Source: Novosphingobium aureum
GTDB lineage: Bacteria > Pseudomonadota > Alphaproteobacteria > Sphingomonadales > Sphingomonadaceae
DNA: 64,000 nucleotides
Reading direction: 5' to 3'
Assembly: GCF_015865035.1 (NCBI RefSeq)
Contig: NZ_JADZGI010000001.1
Location: 868,001 to 932,000 of the forward strand
The notes under the pieces were generated by a model. That model was not told the DNA's origin. It ran no database searches and worked only from the letters and a program-made list of their open reading frames with translations. Every line of letters starts with the position of its first letter. The stretch's first letter is position 1. Shown piece by piece: positions 1 to 6,270 of the stretch. Both the position numbers and the translations under genes were made by a program.

Positions 1-332
1 CCGGTCACGGTGATCGAGAGATCGCCGCGCCGGGTATAGGCCTCGCCGCCGTCGCTCGCCTGCACCGCCAGCATCGCATCGCCGCTCAGCGCGACGTCGA
101 GCGGATTGCCGGTATCGACCACCGCGCCGTCCTTCATCGAGGCGCCGCGCACTTCGGCGCTCGAAAGCGCGCGTACTTCGACCTGCGGTCCCTCCAGCGT
201 CATCGGCGTGGCGTTGAGGATCTCGGCCTTGAAGCCGATGGTCTGGGCATTGGCCATGTTGTTGGCGATGACGCGCTCGCAGGTCATCGAGTTGGCCATG
301 CCCGACAGGGCGGTGTAGATCAGGCGGTCCAT
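1..332 (-). CDS. flgF: Flagellar basal-body rod protein FlgF, 5' part only
   Basis: Proximal rod subunit of the flagellar basal body. Translation from the ATG at 332 begins MDRLIYTALSGMANSM and continues with the N-terminal rod signature (VIANNMANAQTIGFKAE), which matches the flg_bb_rod helix shared by FlgB/C/E/F/G. About 110 residues are visible, and the gene runs off the left edge. It lies 36 bp after flgE on the same strand, so it is the fifth visible gene of the flgBCDEF operon. FlgF rather than FlgG is inferred from gene order and from the DRLIYTALSGM start; the missing C-terminus would settle it. Confidence 0.85.
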   Translation of the reverse strand, partial: MDRLIYTALSGMANSMTCERVIANNMANAQTIGFKAEILNATPMTLEGPQVEVRALSSAEVRGASMKDGAVVDTGNPLDVALSGDAMLAVQASDGGEAYTRRGDLSITVT

Positions 333-368
333 GTCCGGTTCCTCGGGTCCTGCGTCCGGCGGTCAGGC

Positions 369-1184
369 TCAGTTGCGCAGGTTGATGATCGTCTGCGAGA
401 TCTGCGTCGCGGTATCGACCGCCTTGGCATTGGCCTGGAAGTTGCGCTGCGCGGTGATCAGCGAGACCAGCTCCTCGGCGATGTCGACGTTCGAGCGTTC
501 GATCGAACCGGCCATGAGCGCGCCGAACAGCCCGGTGCCCGGCTGGCCGTAGCTTGCCGCACCCGACGTGCCCGAGGCCTGCCAGCTGGCATTGCCCAGC
601 TGCTTGAGCCCGGTCGGGGCGATGAAGGTCCCCAGTGCGACGACGCCGAGGATGTCGTTCTCGCCATCGGCATAGGTCGCGATGACCTGCCCGCTCGAAT
701 TGATGGTGACGCCCGCAAATTCCTCGCCCGCGGTGTTGGTCGCCGGGATCTGCACGTCTTGCAGCGTCGTCGTCGAGGTGATCGCACCGGTTGCATCGAC
801 CGGGTAGACCTGCAGCCGCGCGTTCTGCGCGTTCCTGATGTAGCCGTTGCCATCGACGGTGAACGAGCCTGCGCGGGTGTACTGGGTCTGGCCCGAAAGC
901 GGGGAGACCACGGTGAAGAAGCCCTCGCCGTTGATCGCGAGGTCGAGCGCGCTGCCGGTCTGCTCGATCGGGCCGAGCGAGAACTCCTGCTTGATCGCGC
1001 TCACCCGCGCGCCGATGCCGGTGGTCAGCGCCGGGTCGGTCAGGATCGAGGCCGAGACGATGTCGGCGAAGGCGGTCGAGCTCTTCTTGAAGCCCGAGGT
1101 CTCGGCGTTGGCGATGTTGTGCGAGATCACGTTGAGATCGGTCTGGGCGTTCTTCAGGCCGGTCAGCGAGGTATAGTAGGACAT
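369..1184 (-). CDS. flgE: Flagellar hook protein FlgE, short form
   Basis: Hook subunit, 271 residues. The N-terminus (MSYYTSLTGLKNAQTDLNV, then ISHNIANAETSGFKKS) is the rod/hook D0 helix. The middle contains the FlgE/F/G motif ALDLAINGEGFF and YTRAGSFTVDGNGYI. The C-terminus (SNVDIAEELVSLITAQRNFQ) is the flagellar C-terminal helix. Typical FlgE proteins are about 400 residues or more because of variable surface domains D2/D3. Here the middle part is much shorter, so those domains are minimal or absent. It lies between flgD and flgF. FlgG is also about 260 residues, but gene order directly after flgD and the start sequence favour FlgE. Confidence 0.82.
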   Translation of the reverse strand: MSYYTSLTGLKNAQTDLNVISHNIANAETSGFKKSSTAFADIVSASILTDPALTTGIGARVSAIKQEFSLGPIEQTGSALDLAINGEGFFTVVSPLSGQTQYTRAGSFTVDGNGYIRNAQNARLQVYPVDATGAITSTTTLQDVQIPATNTAGEEFAGVTINSSGQVIATYADGENDILGVVALGTFIAPTGLKQLGNASWQASGTSGAASYGQPGTGLFGALMAGSIERSNVDIAEELVSLITAQRNFQANAKAVDTATQISQTIINLRN

Positions 1185-1208
1185 GGTCGGGGTCTCCGTG
1201 CGAAGGGG

Positions 1209-1541
1209 TCAGGCGGGCTCGGCCGCAGTGCTGGCGGCAAGCCGGGCGGTGAGGGACGCGAGGGCCTCGCCGGTTGCCGCTTCGGCGCTCACCAGCGTGT
1301 CGAGCTTGGCCGAGATGGTCTTGAGCGTGTCGGCCATCTCGGTGGTCCCGGCGAGCGAGGAGAACTGCGCCATCTGCGCCAGCATCTCGGTCTGGTCGGT
1401 CGGGTTGAACGGATCCTGCTGCTGCATCTGCGCGAGCATCAGCTTGAGGAAGTCGCCCTGATCGAGATCGGAGAGCGAGGTCTTGGCGCTCGCCGACGAG
1501 GCGGTCGTGCCCGTGGCGGCGTTGAGTGCGGTGACGGTCAT
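1209..1541 (-). CDS. flgD: Flagellar hook-capping scaffold FlgD, short form
   Basis: Cap that guides hook assembly and is discarded afterwards. Only 110 residues. The conserved N-terminal FlgD block is present (DQGDFLKLMLAQMQQQDP, then FNPTDQTEMLAQMAQFSS). The protein stops soon after, without the roughly 100-residue C-terminal Ig/tudor-like domains of enterobacterial FlgD. The start codon overlaps the flgC stop (ATGA, 1538-1541), and a GAGG lies 5 nt upstream of it, which suggests translational coupling. The short form matches the short FlgE next door. Confidence 0.85.
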   Translation of the reverse strand: MTVTALNAATGTTASSASAKTSLSDLDQGDFLKLMLAQMQQQDPFNPTDQTEMLAQMAQFSSLAGTTEMADTLKTISAKLDTLVSAEAATGEALASLTARLAASTAAEPA

Positions 1542-1954
1542 TTGAGCCTCATCGTTTCGAGCATGAGCTGCTTGGTGGTGGAGAGGGCCTCGACCAGGTT
1601 CTGGTACTGGCGCGAGGCCTCGAGCATCTCGACCATCTCGGCGTTCTCATCGACCGGGGCGGCCCAGACGTCGCCGTTGGCATCGGCGAGAGGGTGATCG
1701 GGGGTGTGCTCGCGCAGTGCCGCGGCCTGTTCGCGCACCACGCCGCGCAGGTCGACGCTGGCCAAGCCGCTCGCGCGGTCGAAGTCCTCGGCGAAGACCG
1801 CGCGGATCGGCTTGTAGGCATCCTCTTCGCTGGCCGCGACGCTGCCTGCGTTGGCGAGGTTGGAGGCCGCCGCGTTCATACGCACCAGCTGGGCCGACAT
1901 GGCGCGCTGGGCGAGGGTGAAGATCGTCATCGGGGGATTGCCGGGCCCTGCCAT
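1538..1954 (-). CDS. flgC: Flagellar basal-body rod protein FlgC
   Basis: Proximal rod subunit, 138 residues, close to the family size. It shows the N-terminal rod helix (SAQLVRMNAAASNLANAGS) and the C-terminal NAEMVEMLEASRQYQNLVEA motif typical of FlgC. The ATG at 1954 is preceded by GGAG at 7 nt spacing, so it is preferred over the internal Met nine residues later. It starts 2 bp after the flgB stop and overlaps flgD by 4 bp. Second gene of the flgBCDEF operon. Confidence 0.9.
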   Translation of the reverse strand: MAGPGNPPMTIFTLAQRAMSAQLVRMNAAASNLANAGSVAASEEDAYKPIRAVFAEDFDRASGLASVDLRGVVREQAAALREHTPDHPLADANGDVWAAPVDENAEMVEMLEASRQYQNLVEALSTTKQLMLETMRLK

Positions 1955-1956
1955 CG

Positions 1957-2304
1957 TCAGTCTCCGCGCAGTGCACGCTTGAGCGTGTCGACCCGGCCAC
2001 GGATGAATTCAAGCGTGGTCGAATAGCCCAGCGCGTTCTCGGAGAAGGCGAGCTGCTCGTTCTGCAGCTCGACCGTGTTGCCGTCGAGGGCGGGCATCAC
2101 CGGCACGCGGTAGCGCAGCGCGCCCTCGGCGGCGGAAGCAGGGTCGGTGCCGGTCTCGCTGCGGGCGAGCGCATCGGTGAAGTCGATGTCACGCGCCTTG
2201 TAGCCGGGCGTCGCGGCATTGGCGATGTTGGCGGCGATCAGGCCCATGCGCTGCGAACGCAGTTCGAGCGCCCTGCCGTGAATGCCGAAGATCTCGCGTG
2301 ACAT
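1957..2304 (-). CDS. flgB: Flagellar basal-body rod protein FlgB
   Basis: Most proximal rod subunit, 115 residues. MSREIFGIHGRALELRSQRM leads into the rod motif GLIAANIANAATPGYKARDI. The gene ends with a helix ending in TLKRALRGD. The ATG at 2304 follows an AAGGAAGG ribosome binding site. The open frame extends further upstream, but that part has no rod similarity and overlaps the sigma-54 promoter. First gene of the leftward operon; its promoter at 2368-2382 lies about 50 nt upstream. Confidence 0.9.
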   Translation of the reverse strand: MSREIFGIHGRALELRSQRMGLIAANIANAATPGYKARDIDFTDALARSETGTDPASAAEGALRYRVPVMPALDGNTVELQNEQLAFSENALGYSTTLEFIRGRVDTLKRALRGD

Positions 2305-2367
2305 CGCGCCTTCCTTGCTTGTCTGGTGCGCTAGCCTCGTCGGGCGGCGCGTACTGGACGCAGTGTC

Positions 2368-2382
2368 GCAAGGGGCGTGCCA
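2368..2382 (-). promoter_or_regulatory. Sigma-54 (RpoN) promoter of flgBCDEF
   Basis: On the minus strand the sequence reads TGGCAC, five bases, TTGC. This is an exact match to the -24/-12 core with correct spacing. A start point about 12 bp downstream would give a leader of roughly 50 nt before flgB. Two other flagellar operons in this locus carry the same motif. Confidence 0.85.
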
Positions 2383-2456
2383 GATCGTGAGGCCTGCGCG
2401 TTTCGCGCGTATGCAGGCGGGGGCGACGACCTTCGGCAAGGGCGGCAGAGAGCAGG

Positions 2457-2474
2457 GCGGCAAGCGCTTGCCGC
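2457..2474. promoter_or_regulatory. 18-bp perfect palindrome, candidate enhancer or operator
   Basis: GCGGCAAGCGCTTGCCGC is a perfect palindrome in the divergent flgB / motA-like intergenic region, about 75 bp upstream of the sigma-54 promoter of flgB and about 75 bp upstream of the motA-like start. Sigma-54 promoters need an upstream-bound activator (FlbD/FleQ type in flagellar systems). The position fits such a site, but the assignment is inference. Confidence 0.4.
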
Positions 2475-2549
2475 TGGTCCGGCAAATTCGCGCCCCTGGC
2501 TGAATTGTCGGCGCGCGTGCCGTTCTGCGAGGGGAAAGGAACGCGCACA

Positions 2550-3353
2550 TTGTCCATTCCGCCTGATCCCCCCATCCCGACCATCTCGCCCGACATGCTG
2601 GCGCGCAGCCTTGCCGACATCGCCGATCCCGGCGCCGCGCTGATCGTGGTCGGGGGAACCTTGCTGGCGACGCTGCTTCGCTGTGGCATCGGCGATACCG
2701 GCGCGGCGCTGGTCTCGCTGCGCCGGCTCGTGCTGCGCCGCCGGTTCAGCGCCGCGCGCCTGCGCGCGCAGCTCGCCGGTCACGTGCAGGACTTGCAGCG
2801 CGACGGCGTCATCCGCTCGCAGGCGTCCGAGAGCGGCGATGCCGAGTTCGACGAGGCGACCCGCGCACTCGTCGCCGCGCGCTCGCTCGGCCCGCTGCGC
2901 AGCGCGCATCTCGCGCACAAGCGCCGCCGCACCGAGCGCACCATGCGCGCGGTGCGCACCTTCAATCAGGCCGCCGACCTCTCGCCGGTGCTGGGGCTCG
3001 CCGGTACGCTCGTTTCGCTCACGCAACTTCCGCAAGGTGGCGCAGCCTCGAGCGCGGGCGGGGACTTTACCGGCGCGATCTCGATGGCGGTGCTGACAAC
3101 GCTTTACGGTCTGCTGCTCGGCAACATGGTCTTCGCCCCGCTCTCGCGCCTCGTCGCCCGCCGCGCCGCGCAGGAGGAGCGCGCGCGCCAGTCGGTCTAC
3201 GACTGGCTCGAACAGCAGGCCGCACTCGGCCTGCCGCGCATGCCGCTACCCGAGGCCAGGCCGGTGCAGCGGGCCAGGCCTGCCGCCGAGGTCGCGCCCG
3301 CACCGGTGAAAGCCGACGCGGGCGCCGATAAAGCTGCCGGAGAGGACGCGTGA
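2550..3353 (+). CDS. MotA/ExbB-family stator-like proton channel subunit
   Basis: About 267 residues from a TTG start preceded by AGGGGAAAGGA; a longer ATG-start frame would add 15 residues. One membrane segment (residues 27-43, DPGAALIVVGGTLLATLLR) matches MotA's conserved DPG..VVGGT segment. A basic cytoplasmic stretch of about 100 residues follows. Two further membrane segments (about 143-160 and 173-197; SPVLGLAGTLVSL and AVLTTLYGLLLGNMVF) carry the family PxxGxxGT and TTLYG motifs. MotA normally has four segments; only three are evident here, as in ExbB/TolQ. The tail is Ala/Pro-rich. It overlaps the next gene by 4 bp and lies in a flagellar locus, so it is probably a flagellar stator variant. 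Confidence 0.65.
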   Translation: MSIPPDPPIPTISPDMLARSLADIADPGAALIVVGGTLLATLLRCGIGDTGAALVSLRRLVLRRRFSAARLRAQLAGHVQDLQRDGVIRSQASESGDAEFDEATRALVAARSLGPLRSAHLAHKRRRTERTMRAVRTFNQAADLSPVLGLAGTLVSLTQLPQGGAASSAGGDFTGAISMAVLTTLYGLLLGNMVFAPLSRLVARRAAQEERARQSVYDWLEQQAALGLPRMPLPEARPVQRARPAAEVAPAPVKADAGADKAAGEDA

Positions 3354-3775
3354 GCGGGCGGGCCACGATGAGCTGGCAGACCTCGCTCGCCGATCTCTCG
3401 CTTATCCTGTTCATGGTCACTGCCGCGGCGGTCAGCACGGATACGAAGGCTCCCGCAATGCCTGCCGATGTAAAGCCCGCATCGCCGCAGCCACCCGGCG
3501 AGGGGCTCTCGGTCTATCTCGTTCAGCCCGGTATGCCGCCTTTCGCAGAGTGGCTGGCCGCACAGACCCGCGACCCGCGCCAGCAGCTCACGATCACCGC
3601 CACTTACGCGCGCGAGGATAGGCGCAGCGCGGTCATGGCCCGCGCGCTTTCGCTTGCGGACGAAGCCGAAGCACAGGGGCTGTCAGCGCGCATCGTCGTC
3701 GAGCCGCTGGGCTCCGCATCGGGCGCGACGCCTTTGCGTGCAGTGCTCGCCTTCGATCGATCCGGTGCGCCCTAA
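3350..3775 (+). CDS. Small MotB/ExbD-like stator partner
   Basis: 141 residues, GTG start overlapping the previous stop (GTGA), with AGAGGA upstream. A single N-terminal membrane segment, WQTSLADLSLILFMVTAAAV, contains an Asp (residue 15) in the position of the proton-carrying Asp of MotB/ExbD. A Pro-rich linker and a beta-alpha-beta-beta-looking domain of about 80 residues follow. It does not show the TD and LSxxRA motifs of the OmpA-type peptidoglycan-binding domain that anchors normal MotB (about 250-300 residues). Pairing with the MotA-like gene is clear from the overlap. Its function as a motor stator is inferred; a TolQR/ExbBD-type role is possible. Confidence 0.55.
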   Translation: MSGRATMSWQTSLADLSLILFMVTAAAVSTDTKAPAMPADVKPASPQPPGEGLSVYLVQPGMPPFAEWLAAQTRDPRQQLTITATYAREDRRSAVMARALSLADEAEAQGLSARIVVEPLGSASGATPLRAVLAFDRSGAP

Positions 3776-3804
3776 ATCAGGGGGCACGAAGGCGCGAAGG
3801 TACG

Positions 3805-3820
3805 TGGCACGGTGCTTGCT
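3805..3820 (+). promoter_or_regulatory. Sigma-54 promoter of flgA
   Basis: TGGCAC, five bases, TTGCT: exact core match and spacing. Expected start about 3832, 85 nt upstream of the flgA ATG at 3917. Confidence 0.82.
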
Positions 3821-3916
3821 CTAACCCTGTCACGCCATCCGCACAGGCACGTAGGTCGCGCTAAGCAGGATCTGCAAGCGAGGCTGCGAGTGTCGGGGCT
3901 CTGGACAAGGACCGAG

Positions 3917-4429
3917 ATGACTTTCGTACTCGCCATAGCGATGATCGCTGCGCCCGGCACTGCCGGGGCAGGCTTTGCTGACCTCGATGCGATCGACCGG
4001 CGTATCGCGGCCTTCACCGGCGCTGCGGTCGGCGCGGTCGGCGGCGCGCAGACCCCGCTCGACCGGCGGCTCCGGTTGCGGCTCTGTCAAGAGCCGCTGG
4101 CGCTGACCTGGCGCTCGGCGCGGCAGGACAGTGTCCTGGTGCAGTGCCCCGATCCGGGCGGCTGGCGGCTGTTCGTTCCCGTTGTTCGCCCAGCGGTCTC
4201 CGCACCCGCCGCCCCTGTTCCGGCACCCGACGTCATCGCGCGTGGCGATGCGGTTGCTATCGCGGTAAGCGGGCAGGGCTTTACCGTGTCGCAGCCGGGC
4301 GAGGCGCTCGAGAGCGGCGCGGTGGGCGAGTGGATAAGAGTGCGCCCCGCCAGCGCCTCGCGCCAGCGCGCCGAGGAGATGCGCGCGCGCGTGATCAGGC
4401 CCGGCCTCGTCGCGATACCGCTGCCTTGA
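3917..4429 (+). CDS. flgA: Flagellar P-ring assembly chaperone FlgA
   Basis: 170-residue periplasmic protein that assists P-ring (FlgI) assembly around the rod. The N-terminus MTFVLAIAMIAAPGTAGAGF is a signal peptide. The C-terminal half has the SAF-like fold seen in FlgA: VIARGDAVAIAVSGQGFTVS, then GAVGEWIRVRPASAS and ending AEEMRARVIRPGLVAI. The ATG at 3917 is chosen because it starts the signal peptide and follows AAGG at 6 nt; the in-frame start at 3812 would precede the mapped promoter element. It is short for the family (often about 220 residues). It stands alone behind its own sigma-54 promoter. Confidence 0.82.
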   Translation: MTFVLAIAMIAAPGTAGAGFADLDAIDRRIAAFTGAAVGAVGGAQTPLDRRLRLRLCQEPLALTWRSARQDSVLVQCPDPGGWRLFVPVVRPAVSAPAAPVPAPDVIARGDAVAIAVSGQGFTVSQPGEALESGAVGEWIRVRPASASRQRAEEMRARVIRPGLVAIPLP

Positions 4430-4458
4430 GGGTTCCCTGCGGGGCGGCGGTTTCCCTG

Positions 4459-4472
4459 AAACTGCGCAGTTT
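4459..4472. promoter_or_regulatory. 14-bp palindrome between flgA and flgM
   Basis: AAACTGCGCAGTTT is a perfect palindrome 30 bp after flgA and 90 bp before flgM, followed by TTA. It could be a short hairpin ending the flgA transcript or an operator for flgM; the sequence does not decide between them. Confidence 0.3.
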
Positions 4473-4508
4473 TACCCGGCTCGTCCCGAGAAAATCGCAA
4501 GGCTGGCT

Positions 4509-4534
4509 TAAACGCCCGCGAACCACGCCGTCCT
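4509..4534 (+). promoter_or_regulatory. Weak sigma-28-like promoter candidate for flgM
   Basis: TAAA, 14 bases, GCCGTCCT resembles the FliA consensus (TAAA, 15 bases, GCCGATAA). The -10 is imperfect and the spacer is one base short. The idea fits known biology, since flgM is often a late gene partly made by FliA, but the match is weak. Confidence 0.25.
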
Positions 4535-4563
4535 GAGAGCAGTCAAACTCAAGGAGCGGTGTA

Positions 4564-4878
4564 ATGGCACCTATCGAACTGGGACCTGCCCGTGCCGTCG
4601 GTGCGATCAGCGCCAGGCTGACCCGCACCGCGGGCGGCGAGGAGCAGGCCACGACCTCCGGCGCATCCACGCGCCAACCCGATACCGAAACCCCCGCCGT
4701 CGCCCCGACGAGCCCGGTCCAGACCAGCGGCGCGCTCGATGCGGGCGAGGCCCCGGTCGAGGCCGATCGTGTCGCGGTGATCCGCAAGGCGGTCGAATCG
4801 GGCACATACCCGGTGATCCCGACGCGTATCGCCGATGCCATCATAGCTGCGGGCGTATTGCTGCGGAGCCCCAAGTGA
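4564..4878 (+). CDS. flgM: Anti-sigma-28 factor FlgM
   Basis: 104 residues. It binds FliA and holds off late flagellar gene expression until FlgM is exported through the finished hook. The C-terminal half has the family signature: VEADRVAVIRKAVESGTY followed by PVIPTRIADAIIAAGVLL. The N-terminal half is Thr/Ala/Pro-rich and probably disordered, as in other FlgM. The ATG at 4564 follows AAGGAG. Its target FliA is encoded 3.5 kb downstream. Confidence 0.85.
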   Translation: MAPIELGPARAVGAISARLTRTAGGEEQATTSGASTRQPDTETPAVAPTSPVQTSGALDAGEAPVEADRVAVIRKAVESGTYPVIPTRIADAIIAAGVLLRSPK

Positions 4879-5270
4879 TGACCGCCCGGGCGATCACGCC
4901 GACCGGCACACGCCATCATGGCCAGCTGCGCGAGACCTTGCGGCAGATGCTTGCCGTGCTCGAGAGCGAGCGGCAGGCGCTTGCCGGGCTCGACCTCGAC
5001 GGCATCGTCGGGGCGACGCGCGACAAGGAGCGCCTGTGCGGCACGCTCGGCGCGGCCGCGCCGGGTGTCGGCGGGGGCATGGCAGGGGCGTTCGACCTCG
5101 ACGAGGAATGCCGCACGATGCTCGACACCGCGCGGCGCCTCAACGAGGTCAACCGGCAGGTACGCAACCTGCTCGCGGCCAACGTCAGCCGTCGTCTCGA
5201 CGCGCTGACCGGCTCGCCGCGGCTCTATCATGGCGGGTCGGGCTATGCCGTCGCGGGTGTGCGGGCCTGA
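4875..5270 (+). CDS. flgN: Flagellar export chaperone FlgN
   Basis: 131 residues. FlgN keeps the hook-filament junction proteins FlgK/FlgL export-ready. The sequence is mostly helical: LRETLRQMLAVLESERQALA near the start, and a C-terminal helix with the family pattern RLNEVNRQVRNLLAANVSRR followed by YHGGSGYA. A GTG at 4875 overlaps the flgM stop; the ATG three bases later is equally plausible. The flgM-flgN pair is common in proteobacteria. Confidence 0.8.
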   Translation: MMTARAITPTGTRHHGQLRETLRQMLAVLESERQALAGLDLDGIVGATRDKERLCGTLGAAAPGVGGGMAGAFDLDEECRTMLDTARRLNEVNRQVRNLLAANVSRRLDALTGSPRLYHGGSGYAVAGVRA

Positions 5271-5305
5271 GCCGTGCCGGTGGCGGGGCCGGGCGCGGGG
5301 GCGTC

Positions 5306-5321
5306 TGGCACGGCCCTTGCT
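5306..5321 (+). promoter_or_regulatory. Sigma-54 promoter of the transglycosylase-flhA-fliA operon
   Basis: TGGCAC, five bases, TTGCT: exact -24/-12 core with correct spacing. Predicted start about 5332, 27 nt before the TTG start at 5359. Confidence 0.83.
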
Positions 5322-5358
5322 CACCGCCGGAGCATGATCATGCCCGCGGAGCCGCGTC

Positions 5359-6270
5359 TTGAGTGACCCCCGTCTTCCTTCTGCCTCCGGCCTTCCTCCT
5401 GCCTCGGTGTCCGGCGCGAAGATGCACGGCGCGCGCGACAGTGCATCGCAGGCGGCCATCGCCCGCGCGTCCGACGCGACCGGTGTCGACTTTCGCTATC
5501 TGCTCGCGCAAGCGCGCATCGAATCGAGCCTCGATCCCTCGGCGCGCGCGGCAACTTCCAGCGCGGCCGGGCTCTACCAGTTCACCGATGCCACCTGGCT
5601 CGAGACGCTCGCTCGCCATGCCGGCAGTCATGGCATGGACTGGGTCAGCCGCACGATCGCGGGCGGAGGGCTTGCCGACCCGGCCATGCGCGCGAGCGTC
5701 ATGGGGCTGCGCTACGATGCCGGGGCCTCGGCGCAGATGGCCGCCGAGCTCGCGCGCGACAACCGGGGCGAACTTTCGGCAGCACTTGGCCGCGAGCCCG
5801 ATGCTGCCGAGCTGTACCTTGCCCATTTCCTGGGTGCGGCAGGCGCGACCAAGTTTCTCACCGCCTTGTCGCAGGACCCCTCGCAGAGCGCCGCGCTCGT
5901 CCTGCCACGGGCCGCCGCTGCCAATCGCGCGATCTTCTACGAAGGTGTGCAGGCACGCTCGCTCGGCGCGGTCATGGAGCTGCTGCGCGGCAAGGTCGAG
6001 ACGGCGATGGCGGCAGGCGAGGGCGTATTTGTGGGCAACTCCGGCCTTGCTGGCATCGCGCCTTCACCCTCGCTCGGCCCGCTCGCGCGTGAATTCCATG
6101 GCGCGCGCGCGGCCTCGTCGCACCGCGCGGTACAAGGCCTGCCCGAGGCTGGCGATGCGGCGCGCCCATCGATGGCCGAGACGCTGCGCACGACCTTCGG
6201 TGCTTCGGATGATGCGCTGCCCGGCGGCGTGCGTGAGGCCTATGCGCGGCTGGCGAGGTTCGGGTTGTGA
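5359..6270 (+). CDS. Flagellum-linked lytic transglycosylase (SLT family)
   Basis: 303 residues from a TTG start; the next in-frame ATG at 5422 has no clear ribosome site. It probably opens peptidoglycan for the flagellar rod. An SLT-type catalytic core is visible at about residues 35-75: YLLAQARIESSLDPSARA contains the catalytic Glu, followed by SSAAGLYQFTDATWLET, the family's GLxQ/W block. There is no clear signal peptide. The 3' end overlaps flhA by 4 bp (GTGA), placing it first in a flhA-fliA operon. It differs from FlgJ, as no rod-capping domain is seen. Confidence 0.75.
   Translation: MSDPRLPSASGLPPASVSGAKMHGARDSASQAAIARASDATGVDFRYLLAQARIESSLDPSARAATSSAAGLYQFTDATWLETLARHAGSHGMDWVSRTIAGGGLADPAMRASVMGLRYDAGASAQMAAELARDNRGELSAALGREPDAAELYLAHFLGAAGATKFLTALSQDPSQSAALVLPRAAAANRAIFYEGVQARSLGAVMELLRGKVETAMAAGEGVFVGNSGLAGIAPSPSLGPLAREFHGARAASSHRAVQGLPEAGDAARPSMAETLRTTFGASDDALPGGVREAYARLARFGL

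Noticed and set aside
3812..3916. N-terminal extension of FlgA
   Set aside because: It would start inside the sigma-54 promoter element, before the predicted transcript start, and would bury the signal peptide.
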